NCBI GenBank assembly: GCA_024397955.1
Contig: CP073744.1
Coordinates: forward strand, 1,984,001 to 2,048,000
DNA from: a bacterium SCSIO 12696
GTDB lineage: Bacteria > Pseudomonadota > Gammaproteobacteria > Pseudomonadales > Porticoccaceae
Reading direction: 5' to 3'
DNA length: 64,000 bases
Shown here: in pieces, positions 43,485 to 52,874 of the stretch
Numbering within the stretch: the stretch's first letter is position 1
How the letters are laid out: each line of letters opens with the position of its first letter
Position numbers and translations under genes: made by a program
Notes under the pieces: generated by a model
Database searches by the model: none
Told to the model about the DNA's origin: nothing
Seen by the model: the letters and a program-made list of their open reading frames with translations, nothing else

Positions 43485-44141
43485 TCAGGCCCTGCCACCC
43501 AGCATCAAACTAATTGACAAGCTGTCGGTCAGGCAGGGCCAGCGAATCAGTTCCCGGTCTATATCTCGCTGACGGCAGCGATCCACAAAGCTGGTAAGGC
43601 CGGACGTTTCACTCTCCCCCTGTTGAAGCCGGTTAACCGCCTTTTCCACGACACCGTCTAGGTGATTGGCAAACTGCTCACCGAGCAGCTGATGCACAAT
43701 CAAATTAGAGCGAGTCATATCCATTGGTACCAGGGGCGCACCTAAGTGCGTCATATAACGGTCGTTGACTTCTTCGATCAGGCGGTGCGCCAGATAGGCC
43801 TCCGCCATCATTCCCATCAGACCGTCAGATATTTCCAGCCACTGACTTATTAGCTCGGGTGGGGACAGAAAAAAGTCACAGGCCGCTCCCATAACTGGCT
43901 CGATAGAACGCTCAATGCCGGCTTGCCTGGAGATATCCCCTGCGGCTTCAACAAACTCAGGCACATGCTCAATATAACGAATCACAAAGTTGAGCAAGGC
44001 AGGCACCGAGTTATCTACGGGCAACTGAATTGCCCGATGCAATTCGCCAACACGACTTTGCAGAAACTGCGATAGTCGGCCAGTTTCCACATCTTGCTCT
44101 CTGGCAACCCGAATAGCCTGCCGCAATCGGTCGATACTCAT
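43485..44141 (-). CDS. Conserved-type hypothetical cytoplasmic protein
   Basis: A 218-residue soluble protein without signal peptide or membrane helix, largely helical, with acidic and Leu-rich segments such as RLRQAIRVAREQDVETGRLSQFLQSRVGELHRAI. I do not recognise a family or catalytic motif. It sits between yceI (convergent, 14 nt apart) and the MATE gene, on the same strand as the latter. It may be a lineage-restricted protein. Confidence 0.72.
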   Translation of the reverse strand: MSIDRLRQAIRVAREQDVETGRLSQFLQSRVGELHRAIQLPVDNSVPALLNFVIRYIEHVPEFVEAAGDISRQAGIERSIEPVMGAACDFFLSPPELISQWLEISDGLMGMMAEAYLAHRLIEEVNDRYMTHLGAPLVPMDMTRSNLIVHQLLGEQFANHLDGVVEKAVNRLQQGESETSGLTSFVDRCRQRDIDRELIRWPCLTDSLSISLMLGGRA

Positions 44142-44239
44142 ACTGTTAAGCTAGACAATAGCGACCACAAACACCAAACCAGAAGTTCATTGAACGTGAC
44201 TGACACGGCTTACCAAGGTCGTAACTATTGTGTGGCGCG

Positions 44240-45601
44240 CTATGGGGTTTTGTGCAGGTGACGAAAAAGAAACCAACCCTGCTGTGATAACCGCCAAAAA
44301 GCCAGCCCCATAAACAAGCTGCGCGCGCCCATAAATACACAAAACGACAACCACAAACCGGTATTGCCCCAGGGTAACGTCAGCCACCAGCCGCCCAAAA
44401 ATAACACCAGGGCGGCAAACATGGTGTTGCGCATTTCCCGGGTACGGCCCGCACCTAAAAACACGCCATCCAGGGTGTAGCAAACCGTTGCAAGCAGCGG
44501 CACTGCCACCAACCAAGCGTAATAAGTGTTGGCCAAGGTGGCGACTTCTGGCAGGTCGGTAAACACGCTCACAATGGCACCTTGGAAAACCCCATATAAC
44601 CCGCTGGCCACAGCGGCAATAGTGACACCCCAGACTCCGCAGGCTCGACAAACACCATAAAAACGCTGCAGCTTGCGTGCACCAACCGCCTGGCCGGACA
44701 AGGACTCTGCCGCATGGGCAAAGCCATCCAGCCCATAGGACACCAGCAATACCAGCTGAATCAAAATCGCATTAGCGGCGACAACCTCACTGCCAAGGCG
44801 AGCCCCCTGAGCGGTAAAAAACGTAAACACAAACACCGCGCAGGCGGTGCGCAAAAACAAATCCCGGTTTACGACCAGCAAGCGCCTGTAACTGTGAAGC
44901 TGCAATAGTTGGCGGGGAGCCACATAACCACTGAGGTGGGCCAGCTGGTGGCGAACAAATAACAGCGCAACCGCCAATCCCAGATATTCCGCCAACAACG
45001 ATGCCCAGGCCGCACCGGCGCTGTTCATCTGAAAACCCACAATAAACAAAAAGTCGAGGCCAATATTGGCGCCGTTAACCACCACCATAATGACCAGAGT
45101 TTGGCGCGCTCGCTGTAAACCCAACAGCCATCCAATGGCGGCGTAGCTGCATAATGTCGCCGGTGCCGCCCAGATGCGAATTTGGCAATACTCAAGAGCA
45201 ATCCCGTAAATTTCGTCGCTGGGGCCCAGCAGCCACAGAATCAGCTGCAAAAGAGGCGCCTGGACAACAATCAACAGTGCACCCAAAGCAAAGGCCAACA
45301 CCAGGGATTGCCACAACAACTCTCGACAACGCTGCTGGCTCCCCTGCCCCCAAGCCCTGGCCACCAAACCGGTAGTGCCCATGCGCAGAAACGACAACAA
45401 CCACAAAACCAGAGTGAGCGCGCTGGCCCCTATTGCCACAGCACTGAGGTAACGGGCGCTGTCCAGGTGACCCAAAATGGCCGTGTCCACGACCCCCAGC
45501 AGCGGCCCACTGGCTCCGGCAATAATCATCGGCCAGGCAATCGCAATCACTCGGCGATGGATGGCGCGCTGATAACGTTGGCGAAGGCAGGAAGCAGACA
45601 T
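44240..45601 (-). CDS. MATE-family efflux transporter (DinF-like)
   Basis: A 453-residue protein with twelve membrane helices in two homologous halves, starting IAWPMIIAGASGPLLGVVDTAILGHL and repeated as ATVCYTLDGVFLGAGRTREMR. This is the MATE family, sodium- or proton-driven exporters of drugs and metabolites; the DinF branch fits the first helix. The longer frame up to 45820 is a weakly coding extension of 73 residues. ATG 45601 has no clear Shine-Dalgarno sequence, so the start is uncertain. It is divergent from the cytochrome oxidase operon. Confidence 0.9.
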   Translation of the reverse strand: MSASCLRQRYQRAIHRRVIAIAWPMIIAGASGPLLGVVDTAILGHLDSARYLSAVAIGASALTLVLWLLSFLRMGTTGLVARAWGQGSQQRCRELLWQSLVLAFALGALLIVVQAPLLQLILWLLGPSDEIYGIALEYCQIRIWAAPATLCSYAAIGWLLGLQRARQTLVIMVVVNGANIGLDFLFIVGFQMNSAGAAWASLLAEYLGLAVALLFVRHQLAHLSGYVAPRQLLQLHSYRRLLVVNRDLFLRTACAVFVFTFFTAQGARLGSEVVAANAILIQLVLLVSYGLDGFAHAAESLSGQAVGARKLQRFYGVCRACGVWGVTIAAVASGLYGVFQGAIVSVFTDLPEVATLANTYYAWLVAVPLLATVCYTLDGVFLGAGRTREMRNTMFAALVLFLGGWWLTLPWGNTGLWLSFCVFMGARSLFMGLAFWRLSQQGWFLFRHLHKTP

Positions 45602-45688
45602 ATCAAGGTGGGGGGTTAAGCGGGCGAGGGATTGTAGCGGAAAGTCGGCGAAAACACCTTGTAAAAGCCGATTCTCACCAAAAATCAG

Positions 45689-45718
45689 TTGACTTATACG
45701 TACCAAGTTTTTGATACT
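45689..45718 (+). promoter_or_regulatory. Sigma-70-like promoter before the cytochrome oxidase operon
   Basis: TTGACT (45689-45694), 18 nt, GATACT (45713-45718). It lies 172 nt before the coxB start with no gene between. The long A-rich leader has no clear structure. Prediction only. Confidence 0.4.
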
Positions 45719-45889
45719 CGACCCCTGTTTACTCAGGGCTATCAGAATGCCCTTGTGTGAGCAATACATAAAAAGAAGTACAGGGTGCACCAACACAAGA
45801 CACCCGATATAAAAAAACAAAAAAGACAGTAAAGAACAAAAAAGATAGCGCCTCGCCGCGCTGAAAGTTCTACAACAGGAGAACGGGTA

Positions 45890-47041
45890 ATGTTCGCACG
45901 AGCTAAACAGCTAACAATGCTGTTGCTGGGCTCTGCGTGTCTTTGGGGGGGCAGTGCCCTTGCCGCGGACAGCGCAGGCCGATCGGATGAAAACATGCCG
46001 ATTGGTGTCACCCCGGTAAGCCAGACGGTTTACGACATTCATATGCTGATGTTCTGGATCTGCGTCGCCATTGGGGTACTCACCTTTGGCGCCTTGATCT
46101 TCAGCCTGATCAAATACCGCAAATCCAAAGGCGCTGTGGCCGCCAATTTCCACGAAAGCACCAAAGTGGAAATCGCCTGGACCGTTATTCCTTTTATTAT
46201 CCTTATTGGCATGGCATGGCCGGCCACCACCGCACTGATCGAAGTGTACGACAGCGATGAAGCGGAACTGGACATCAAAGTGACCGGCTCCCAGTGGAAA
46301 TGGCGCTACGACTACATCGGTGAAGATGTTGGCTTCCTGAGCATTCTTTCCACCCCACGAGACCAGATTGAAAACAAAACCGCCAAAGGCGAATTCTACC
46401 TGCAAGAAGTGGATGAGCCGCTGGTATTGCCAGTGGGCAAAAAAGTCCGCTTCCTGGTCACCGCCTCTGACGTTATTCACTCCTGGTGGGTGCCGGACCT
46501 GGCGGTAAAACGCGACGCTATACCCGGCTTTACCCACGAAAGCTGGGCCTATATCGAAAAAGCAGGCACTTATCGTGGCTACTGCGCCGAACTGTGCGGC
46601 AAAGACCACGCGTTTATGCCCATCGTGGTAAAAGCCGTACCCGAGGCGGAGTACAACGACTGGCTGGCTCAGAAAAAACAAGAAGCGGCGGAATTGCGCG
46701 CCCTCACCAGCAAAGTCTTTACCCTGGATGAGCTGATGGCTCGCGGCAAAGACGTATACAGCAAGAACTGTGCAGCCTGCCACCTGGAAAATGGCGAAGG
46801 GGTTCAAGGCGCCTTCCCTGCCCTCAAAGGCAGTCCAATGGCAATTGAAGCGGATCAGCTCACCGCCCACATCGACATCGTGGTCAACGGCAAGTCCGGC
46901 ACCGCCATGCAAGCCTTTGGCGGCAATATTTCCGATGTGGATTTGGCGGCAGTGATTACCTACGAGCGCAACGCCTGGGGCAACAACACTGGCGAAATTG
47001 TGCAGCCCGTTGACGTTTACAACCACCGCAAAGGCGAATAG
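45890..47041 (+). CDS. coxB: Cytochrome c oxidase subunit II with C-terminal cytochrome c
   Basis: A 383-residue subunit. Signal peptide, two membrane helices (about residues 50-70 and 92-112), and a periplasmic cupredoxin domain with the CuA ligands CAELCGKDHAFM (Cys232, Cys236, His240, Met243). Then comes a fused cytochrome c with CAACH (Cys294, Cys297, His298). It takes electrons from cytochrome c and passes them to heme a in subunit I. It is the first gene of the operon coxB-coxA-ctaG-coxC, after AACAGGAGAA. The fused cytochrome is common in proteobacterial caa3-type oxidases. Confidence 0.97.
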   Translation: MFARAKQLTMLLLGSACLWGGSALAADSAGRSDENMPIGVTPVSQTVYDIHMLMFWICVAIGVLTFGALIFSLIKYRKSKGAVAANFHESTKVEIAWTVIPFIILIGMAWPATTALIEVYDSDEAELDIKVTGSQWKWRYDYIGEDVGFLSILSTPRDQIENKTAKGEFYLQEVDEPLVLPVGKKVRFLVTASDVIHSWWVPDLAVKRDAIPGFTHESWAYIEKAGTYRGYCAELCGKDHAFMPIVVKAVPEAEYNDWLAQKKQEAAELRALTSKVFTLDELMARGKDVYSKNCAACHLENGEGVQGAFPALKGSPMAIEADQLTAHIDIVVNGKSGTAMQAFGGNISDVDLAAVITYERNAWGNNTGEIVQPVDVYNHRKGE

Positions 47042-47052
47042 GAGAAAAGATC

Positions 47053-48609
47053 ATGGCACATGGTCCTGCTAAAGGTATTCGCCGCTGGCTGTATACCACC
47101 AACCACAAAGACATCGGTTCCCTCTACCTCTGGTTCAGTTTCGCCATGTTTATCCTCGGCGGCGCGTTCGCCATGATAATCCGCGCCGAGCTGTTCCAGC
47201 CGGGCATGCAATTGGTGGAGCCGGAATTTTTTAACCAGATGACCACCATGCACGGCCTGGTGATGGTGTTCGGCGCCATCATGCCCGCCTTTGTGGGTCT
47301 GGCCAACTGGATGATCCCGATGATGATCGGCGCGCCGGATATGGCGCTACCGCGGATGAACAACCTGTCATTTTGGTTATTGCCACCAGCGTTTTTGATG
47401 CTGGCGGCTACCCTCTTTACTGAAGGCGGCGCACCGCAAGCGGGCTGGACGTTCTACGCACCCCTGTCCACCACCTACGCCAATCCCCTGACTGCGACCA
47501 TCTTTATTTTCGCGGTGCACACCATGGGCGCGTCGTCGATCATGGGGTCTATCAACATCATCGCCACTATCCTCAATATGCGCGCACCGGGCATGAGCTA
47601 TATGAAAATGCCCCTGTTCGTATGGACCTGGCTGATCACTGCCTTCCTACTGGTGGCAGTAATGCCGGTACTGGCAGGCGCGGTGACCATGATGCTGATG
47701 GACATTCACGGCGGCACCAGCTTCTTTGATGCGGCCGGCGGCGGTGACCCGGTACTGTTCCAACACGTGTTCTGGTTCTTCGGTCACCCGGAGGTGTACA
47801 TCATCATCTTGCCAGCGTTTGGCGTGATTTCGCAGATTATCCCCACCTTTTCGCGCAAGCCGCTGTTCGGTTACTCCTCTATGGTGTACGCCACCGCGTC
47901 CATTGCGCTGCTGTCGTTTATCGTCTGGGCGCACCACATGTTTACCGTGGGTATGCCGCTGGCCGGTGAGCTGTTCTTTATGTACGCCACCATGCTGATT
48001 GCGGTGCCCACTGGGGTGAAGGTGTTCAACTGGATCGCCACCATGTTCAAAGGCTCCATTACCTTTGAAACGCCGATGCTGTTCTCGCTGGCGTTTCTGG
48101 TGCTGTTCACCATCGGCGGTTTTACCGGGGTGATGCTGTCCATCGCCCCGGCGGACTTCCAGTATCACGACAGCTATTTCGTGGTGGCCCACTTCCACTA
48201 CGTGATGGTTGCCGGTGCGGTGTTCAGTATGTCGGCGGCGGTGTACTACTGGCTGCCCAAGTGGACCGGCCGCATGTACAGCGAACCGCTGGCTCAGGTG
48301 CACTTCTGGACCTCGTTTATCGGCTTCAACCTGACCTTCTTCCCACAGCACTTTGTGGGCCTGGCGGGTATGCCGCGACGCTACTCGGACTACGCCCTGC
48401 AATTTGCCGATTACAACATGATCTCCAGCTGTGGTGCCTTCCTTTACGGCATCTCCCAGATCCTGTTCCTGGTGATTATTATTCTGACCATCAAGGGCGG
48501 CAAGAAAACCACTGCCGACAAAACTTGGGAAGGGGCTGAAGGTCTGGAGTGGACAGTACCGTCACCGGCGCCTTATCACACCTTTTCAACCCCCCCAACA
48601 GTGAAATAA
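47053..48609 (+). CDS. coxA: Cytochrome c oxidase subunit I
   Basis: A 518-residue heme-copper oxidase catalytic subunit with 12 helices. The six heme and CuB histidines are in the expected order: HGLVMV region for heme a, WFFGHPEVYI (CuB His with the cross-linked Tyr), HHMFTVG, and HFHYVMVAG near the end. The GHPEVYI stretch is complete and the K-channel Lys region precedes it, so it pumps protons as an A-type oxidase. It starts 11 nt after coxB. It reduces oxygen to water using electrons from subunit II. Confidence 0.98.
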   Translation: MAHGPAKGIRRWLYTTNHKDIGSLYLWFSFAMFILGGAFAMIIRAELFQPGMQLVEPEFFNQMTTMHGLVMVFGAIMPAFVGLANWMIPMMIGAPDMALPRMNNLSFWLLPPAFLMLAATLFTEGGAPQAGWTFYAPLSTTYANPLTATIFIFAVHTMGASSIMGSINIIATILNMRAPGMSYMKMPLFVWTWLITAFLLVAVMPVLAGAVTMMLMDIHGGTSFFDAAGGGDPVLFQHVFWFFGHPEVYIIILPAFGVISQIIPTFSRKPLFGYSSMVYATASIALLSFIVWAHHMFTVGMPLAGELFFMYATMLIAVPTGVKVFNWIATMFKGSITFETPMLFSLAFLVLFTIGGFTGVMLSIAPADFQYHDSYFVVAHFHYVMVAGAVFSMSAAVYYWLPKWTGRMYSEPLAQVHFWTSFIGFNLTFFPQHFVGLAGMPRRYSDYALQFADYNMISSCGAFLYGISQILFLVIIILTIKGGKKTTADKTWEGAEGLEWTVPSPAPYHTFSTPPTVK

Positions 48610-48613
48610 AGCC

Positions 48614-49213
48614 ATGACCGAACACTCCACGGCAACCGACATTCACAAAGCAGGCAGCGCCAACCGGCGCATTGTGCTGTGGGCGTTGGCCATTGTCGTG
48701 GGCATGGGCTGCTTTTCGTTCGCCCTGGTGCCGCTGTACAACGTGTTCTGCGATATCACCGGCCTCAACGCCAAAATCGAAGAATCCTCCTATGAGGCCG
48801 TACCGGCTGCGGTGGACACCAGCCGCACCGTCAAAGTGCAGTTTCTGGCCACCAACAACGAGAGCATGCCTTGGCAATTCGGCCCCGCCCTTGAACAGGT
48901 GCGGGTTCACCCTGGCGAACAAACCACCATTGAATTCGTTGCCAACAACACCACTGGAAACGACATGGTGGCCCAGGCGGTACCCAGCGTAGTGCCCTTC
49001 AAGGCGGTGGATTACTTCCACAAAATGGAATGCTTCTGCTTTGAGCGTCAGCCGCTTAAAGCGGGGGAGTCGGCCAAGTTACCGATGGTATTTACCATCG
49101 ACCCGGAACTCCCCAAACAGATTCACACCATCACCCTCTCCTATACTTTGTTTGACGTTACCGAAATGGATGCCAAGGCATCCAGCGGCACCATCGACTG
49201 GGGCAAAGGGTAA
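48614..49213 (+). CDS. ctaG: Cytochrome c oxidase assembly protein CtaG/Cox11
   Basis: A 199-residue protein with one N-terminal membrane helix (about residues 19-40) and a periplasmic immunoglobulin-like domain. The copper-binding CFCFERQ motif (residues 138-144) matches Cox11, which delivers copper to CuB of subunit I. It begins 4 nt after coxA stops and is 32 nt before coxC, the usual order. Confidence 0.97.
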   Translation: MTEHSTATDIHKAGSANRRIVLWALAIVVGMGCFSFALVPLYNVFCDITGLNAKIEESSYEAVPAAVDTSRTVKVQFLATNNESMPWQFGPALEQVRVHPGEQTTIEFVANNTTGNDMVAQAVPSVVPFKAVDYFHKMECFCFERQPLKAGESAKLPMVFTIDPELPKQIHTITLSYTLFDVTEMDAKASSGTIDWGKG

Positions 49214-49245
49214 GTGAGGGACGATGAACATCGCGGAGAAAAATA

Positions 49246-50175
49246 ATGTCTAGCGAAATCGCACAAGATGGCAATAACCAAGAGCATGGCGCAGCCAGCG
49301 AACATGAAAATTATTACGTGCCCGCTTCCAGCCGCCTGCCCATCCTCACGGCTCTGGGCCTCGGGGTTACCCTGTTTGGCGCCTCTCACTGGCTGGTGGG
49401 TTCAACTGTACTCGGTTTTACCGGGCAACAGATTTTTATCGTCGGCTGCCTGTTTTTTGCGGGCGTTATGGCCAGCTGGTGGAATACCGTTATCCAGGAA
49501 AACCTAGCCGGCCTGCCCAGCGACCAGCTGAAACGCTCCTACGTGTGGGGGATGGGCTGGTTTATCTTCTCCGAAGTGATGTTCTTCTTCATCTTCTTCT
49601 TCGCCCTGGCTTACGTGCGTATCTATTCCCTGGACTGGCTCGCCGCTGACCCGGAATGGGCGGGGTTTAACGCCGAATGGCCACTGATGACCACGCCAGA
49701 TCAGGCGGCGAATGGCGACGACGCAAAATTCAAAGGGCCAGACGCCATTATCGACCCATGGCACCTGCCGCTGCTCAACACCATCATCCTGATTGCTTCC
49801 AGTTTTACCGTGCATATTGCCCATAACGCCATCAAAGCGGGCAAGCGCAACGCCTTTAACCTGTGGCTGGGTATTACTGTGATCTTGGGCGGCACCTTCT
49901 TGTACTTCCAAGTCGTGGAATATATCGAGGCCTATCAGGACTTGGGTTTGACTCTGGAATCCGGCATCTACGGCACCACCTTCTTTATGCTCACCGGTTT
50001 CCACGGTGCCCACGTCACCATGGGTACCATTATGCTGTTGATTCAGCTGCTGCGTTCCGTGTTTGGTAACCACTTCAAAAAGGACGATCACTTTGGTTTT
50101 GAAGCGGCCTCATGGTACTGGCACTTTGTAGACGTGGTGTGGATCTGCCTGTTCATCTTTGTGTACATCTTGTAA
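49246..50175 (+). CDS. coxC: Cytochrome c oxidase subunit III
   Basis: A 309-residue subunit with seven helices, including ILTALGLGVTLFGASHW, the conserved FFFIFFFALAYVR segment, HIAHNAIKAG and HFVDVVWICLFIFVYIL at the end. Subunit III stabilises the catalytic core and shields the proton path. A segment of about 30 residues after the third helix (DDAKFKGPDAIIDPWHLPLLN) is a Pseudomonas-like insertion. It is the last gene before the convergent DUF2909 gene, with a REP-like palindrome in between. Confidence 0.97.
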   Translation: MSSEIAQDGNNQEHGAASEHENYYVPASSRLPILTALGLGVTLFGASHWLVGSTVLGFTGQQIFIVGCLFFAGVMASWWNTVIQENLAGLPSDQLKRSYVWGMGWFIFSEVMFFFIFFFALAYVRIYSLDWLAADPEWAGFNAEWPLMTTPDQAANGDDAKFKGPDAIIDPWHLPLLNTIILIASSFTVHIAHNAIKAGKRNAFNLWLGITVILGGTFLYFQVVEYIEAYQDLGLTLESGIYGTTFFMLTGFHGAHVTMGTIMLLIQLLRSVFGNHFKKDDHFGFEAASWYWHFVDVVWICLFIFVYIL

Positions 50176-50184
50176 TTGAAAGCC

Positions 50185-50230
50185 CGTCATTGCGGGGAGC
50201 ATTGTTTAAACAAAGCTACTCGCAATGACG
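50185..50230. repeat. REP-like palindrome between convergent genes
   Basis: CGTCATTGCG (50185-50194) and CGCAATGACG (50221-50230) are perfect outer arms. An inner GTTTAAAC palindrome and a GGGGAGC/GCTACTC pair fold between them. It lies between the coxC stop and the DUF2909 stop and may act as a terminator. Confidence 0.7.
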
Positions 50231-50232
50231 AA

Positions 50233-50451
50233 TCAGTACCTGCCATGCCAGGGGGCCTGCAAACTCAGCTCCCCGGTATGCACCCCGTACACAATGGCGG
50301 TAACCAGCAAGGCTGCCAAGCCGATTCGGATACCCAGCGCATAGAGCGTGCGCTTGCGGCTTCCCAGATCTTTGAACAGAAATACCAGGCCACTAGTAAG
50401 GCTAACCACCATGGCTATTAGCAGTAGAACAATAACAATCTTGAGCCACAT
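50233..50451 (-). CDS. Twin-transmembrane protein of the DUF2909 family
   Basis: A 72-residue protein with two membrane helices (residues 3-27 and 40-60) joined by a basic loop KDLGSRKRT. DUF2909 proteins are often found in the cytochrome oxidase cluster, opposite coxC, in Pseudomonas relatives. Their function is not known. Convergent with coxC and divergent from SURF1. Confidence 0.88.
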   Translation of the reverse strand: MWLKIVIVLLLIAMVVSLTSGLVFLFKDLGSRKRTLYALGIRIGLAALLVTAIVYGVHTGELSLQAPWHGRY

Positions 50452-50510
50452 ACTTGTTTTTATCCGTTTTTATCGTTGTTAATCGCCGGGAATAATCGCA
50501 CTTCACCCCA

Positions 50511-51239
50511 ATGCTGTCGAATCCGAATAAAAACAACCGCCACTTCGCCCCAAACTGGAAAATCCTGCTACTGGCCGCCCTGCTGCTGCCGGTACTCCTG
50601 TCCCTGGGCAACTGGCAGCTGAAGCGCGCCGACGAGAAGCGCGCCATACTCGCACAACTGCAACAGCGCGCCGCCCTGCCCCCTGCCCCCATCGAACAAC
50701 TGATGGGCACTGAACAGTTTCGCTACCGGGCCACCACTGTCACAGGCCGCTACGACAACCAGCGTCATTTTTTGCTCGACAACCGGGTACGCCAAGGGCA
50801 ACCGGGCTACGAAGTGATTACCCCGCTGCAAACTCCCGAAGGCAACTGGCTACTGATCAATCGCGGCTGGATAAAAGCACCGCGCCTACGCAGCCAGTTG
50901 CCCGAAATATCCACACCCGATACCACTGTCATGATAACGGCCAGCCTGTACGCACCACTGGACAAAGCCAGCAGCCTTTATGGCGCCGCAGAGGGGTGGC
51001 CCAAAGTCATACAAAACCTGAACTTCAGTGCCATGGCAAAAGACCTTGATGCTACCCTGCCCAGCTTGACCTTGCGGCTGCAAGCCAATCAGTCAGGAGC
51101 GCTGCAAACCGGGTGGCCTGTCATCACTGTGCAACCAGAGCGTCACACCGGCTACGCAGTGACCTGGTTTTCCATGGCAGTGGCACTTACCCTGCTGACG
51201 TTGATTACCTGTTTCCCCAAAAGAGCAACGAATGACTGA
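50511..51239 (+). CDS. SURF1-family oxidase assembly protein
   Basis: A 242-residue SURF1 protein: an N-terminal helix (residues 18-36), a periplasmic domain with GNWQLKRADEK and the heme-binding-type TGRYDNQRHFLLDNR / INRGWIKAPR stretches, and a second helix near the end (MAVALTLLTLIT). SURF1 supports heme a insertion into subunit I. Its end overlaps the next gene by 8 bp. It is the first of the second oxidase half-operon. Confidence 0.95.
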   Translation: MLSNPNKNNRHFAPNWKILLLAALLLPVLLSLGNWQLKRADEKRAILAQLQQRAALPPAPIEQLMGTEQFRYRATTVTGRYDNQRHFLLDNRVRQGQPGYEVITPLQTPEGNWLLINRGWIKAPRLRSQLPEISTPDTTVMITASLYAPLDKASSLYGAAEGWPKVIQNLNFSAMAKDLDATLPSLTLRLQANQSGALQTGWPVITVQPERHTGYAVTWFSMAVALTLLTLITCFPKRATND

Positions 51240-51834
51240 ACCAATGCCCAAGACAAACCGTAAAGCCGTACTGCAAGGCAGCCTGGTTATCGGCCTGCCG
51301 CTGCTGGCTATGGCATTAGCCTATCTGTTCTTTCCCGCCAACTCGGAACAGCAAAAAGAACTGCTCAGCTGGCTGGGCACAACCAACCACGGCACCCTGA
51401 TCGAGCCGCGGCAATCGATCAAAGGCGAGGTTTTTACGGCAGCTTCTGGCGAAACCTGGCAAGTAGGCGAAAACAGCAAATGGAAACTACTGGTGGCCGC
51501 CAACGGCCCTTGTGACGAACTCTGCCAGCAAGCCCTGTACCTGACCCGGCAGATACATACCTTGATCCCCAAACGCAAAAACCGCCTGGAAAGGGCCTAC
51601 ATCAGCGATCAGCCCGCCAGTGATTCCTTGCTGCAGCTGCTGCAAGAAGCCCACGCCGGTATGCCCGCACTGCTTGATAACGGCGCATTTAAAGCCCGGG
51701 TGGCAAAAACCAACGCCCCGCAAAACTGCCAGGGTTGCTATTACCTGGTAGCTCCCAATGGCGAACTGGTGTTGTTTTACACCCCTGAAAACGAATACAA
51801 AAAAGTGATTAAAGACCTCAAGGTACTGCTGTGA
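51232..51834 (+). CDS. Membrane-anchored thioredoxin-like oxidase-cluster protein
   Basis: A 200-residue protein with one N-terminal helix (about 13-33) and a periplasmic domain. CDELCQQA (about residues 93-100) is a CxxxC motif with the spacing seen in Sco proteins, and QNCQGCYYLV adds another CxxC. Related proteins stand at the same place in Pseudomonas oxidase clusters. A copper or thiol relay role is inferred. It overlaps SURF1 upstream and ctaA downstream, so translation is coupled. Confidence 0.78.
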   Translation: MTEPMPKTNRKAVLQGSLVIGLPLLAMALAYLFFPANSEQQKELLSWLGTTNHGTLIEPRQSIKGEVFTAASGETWQVGENSKWKLLVAANGPCDELCQQALYLTRQIHTLIPKRKNRLERAYISDQPASDSLLQLLQEAHAGMPALLDNGAFKARVAKTNAPQNCQGCYYLVAPNGELVLFYTPENEYKKVIKDLKVLL

Positions 51835-52874
51835 GCCCATCTTCAAACCGCCCTTTAGCTGCCCTGCCTGGCCGCAAGTTGGTTGTTGCCGCTGTGCTGC
51901 TGGCGGTGGTAGTGGTGGTGCTGGGAGCCTTTACTCGGCTGGTGGACGCAGGCCTGGGCTGCCCGGACTGGCCCGGCTGCTACGGCCACCTGCTGTGGCC
52001 AGACACCCCGGAAGAAATTCGCATCGCTGAACAGCGCTTCAACGAAACCGTGGAACACGATAAAACCTGGCCAGAAATGGTGCATCGTTACTTTGCCACT
52101 ACCCTGGGGGCGGTCATTGTCGCGCTCACTATCGTGGCTTTCCGTGCCCGCAAACAATACCCTGACTACCCGGTGAAACACTGTATTGGGCTATTGGCAC
52201 TGGTGATTCTACAGGGCGCTTTCGGTGCCTGGACGGTAACACTTAAACTATGGCCACAGGTAGTAACCGCTCACTTACTGGGTGGCTTTTCAGTGCTCGC
52301 CCTGCTCTGGCTGCTGTACTTGAGGCTGGGCAATAATGCGCCCGCAGCGCCTGACCGTAAAACCGATCGCTTTCGCGCTTGGGCCATTGGCGGCCTGGTG
52401 GTGGTGTTTATTCAAATTGCACTGGGGGGTTGGACCAGCTCCAATTACGCCGCCATTGCCTGTATCAATTTCCCCACCTGCCACGGCCATTGGCTGCCAC
52501 CACTGGACATGGCTGAAGCCTTTGATATCACCCAGGATATTGGCCCCAATTACCTTGGCGGCACCATGGACAATGACGCCCGGGTAACCATCCACTTCGT
52601 ACACCGGGTAGGTGCCCTGGTAGTCACTTTGTACCTGCTGGGGCTGTGCGCGGCCCTGCTAAAAGCGGGCAGTGCCAGCCTGCGCCCTTACGCCATCGCG
52701 GTACTGGCGGCGCTGGTGATTCAAGTGACACTGGGTATCAGCAATGTGATATATATTATTCCACTGCCGGGGGCGGTGGCCCACAACGCCGGGGGCGCAT
52801 TACTATTGCTGACCCTGGTCACCCTACTCCACCAGCTCTATCGCTACCGACAGCAACCTGAGGGCACCCAATGA
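51831..52874 (+). CDS. ctaA: Heme A synthase CtaA/Cox15
   Basis: A 347-residue protein with eight helices that oxidises heme O to heme A. Heme-binding His residues lie in HDKTWPEMVHRYFA, VVTAHLLGGFSVLA, CHGHWLPPLDM and HFVHRVGALVVTLY. It starts with GTG at 51831, overlapping the previous stop (GTGA), and overlaps ctaB by ATGA. The start of helix 1 and the GCPDWPGCYG loop fit the family. Confidence 0.95.
   Translation: MSPSSNRPLAALPGRKLVVAAVLLAVVVVVLGAFTRLVDAGLGCPDWPGCYGHLLWPDTPEEIRIAEQRFNETVEHDKTWPEMVHRYFATTLGAVIVALTIVAFRARKQYPDYPVKHCIGLLALVILQGAFGAWTVTLKLWPQVVTAHLLGGFSVLALLWLLYLRLGNNAPAAPDRKTDRFRAWAIGGLVVVFIQIALGGWTSSNYAAIACINFPTCHGHWLPPLDMAEAFDITQDIGPNYLGGTMDNDARVTIHFVHRVGALVVTLYLLGLCAALLKAGSASLRPYAIAVLAALVIQVTLGISNVIYIIPLPGAVAHNAGGALLLLTLVTLLHQLYRYRQQPEGTQ

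Noticed and set aside
45602..45820. 73-residue N-terminal extension of the MATE protein
   Set aside because: The extension has no match to the family, whose first helix begins a few residues after the ATG at 45601.
45911..47026. 371-codon open frame antisense to coxB
   Set aside because: Antisense shadow; the plus-strand subunit II has all its motifs and a good ribosome binding site.
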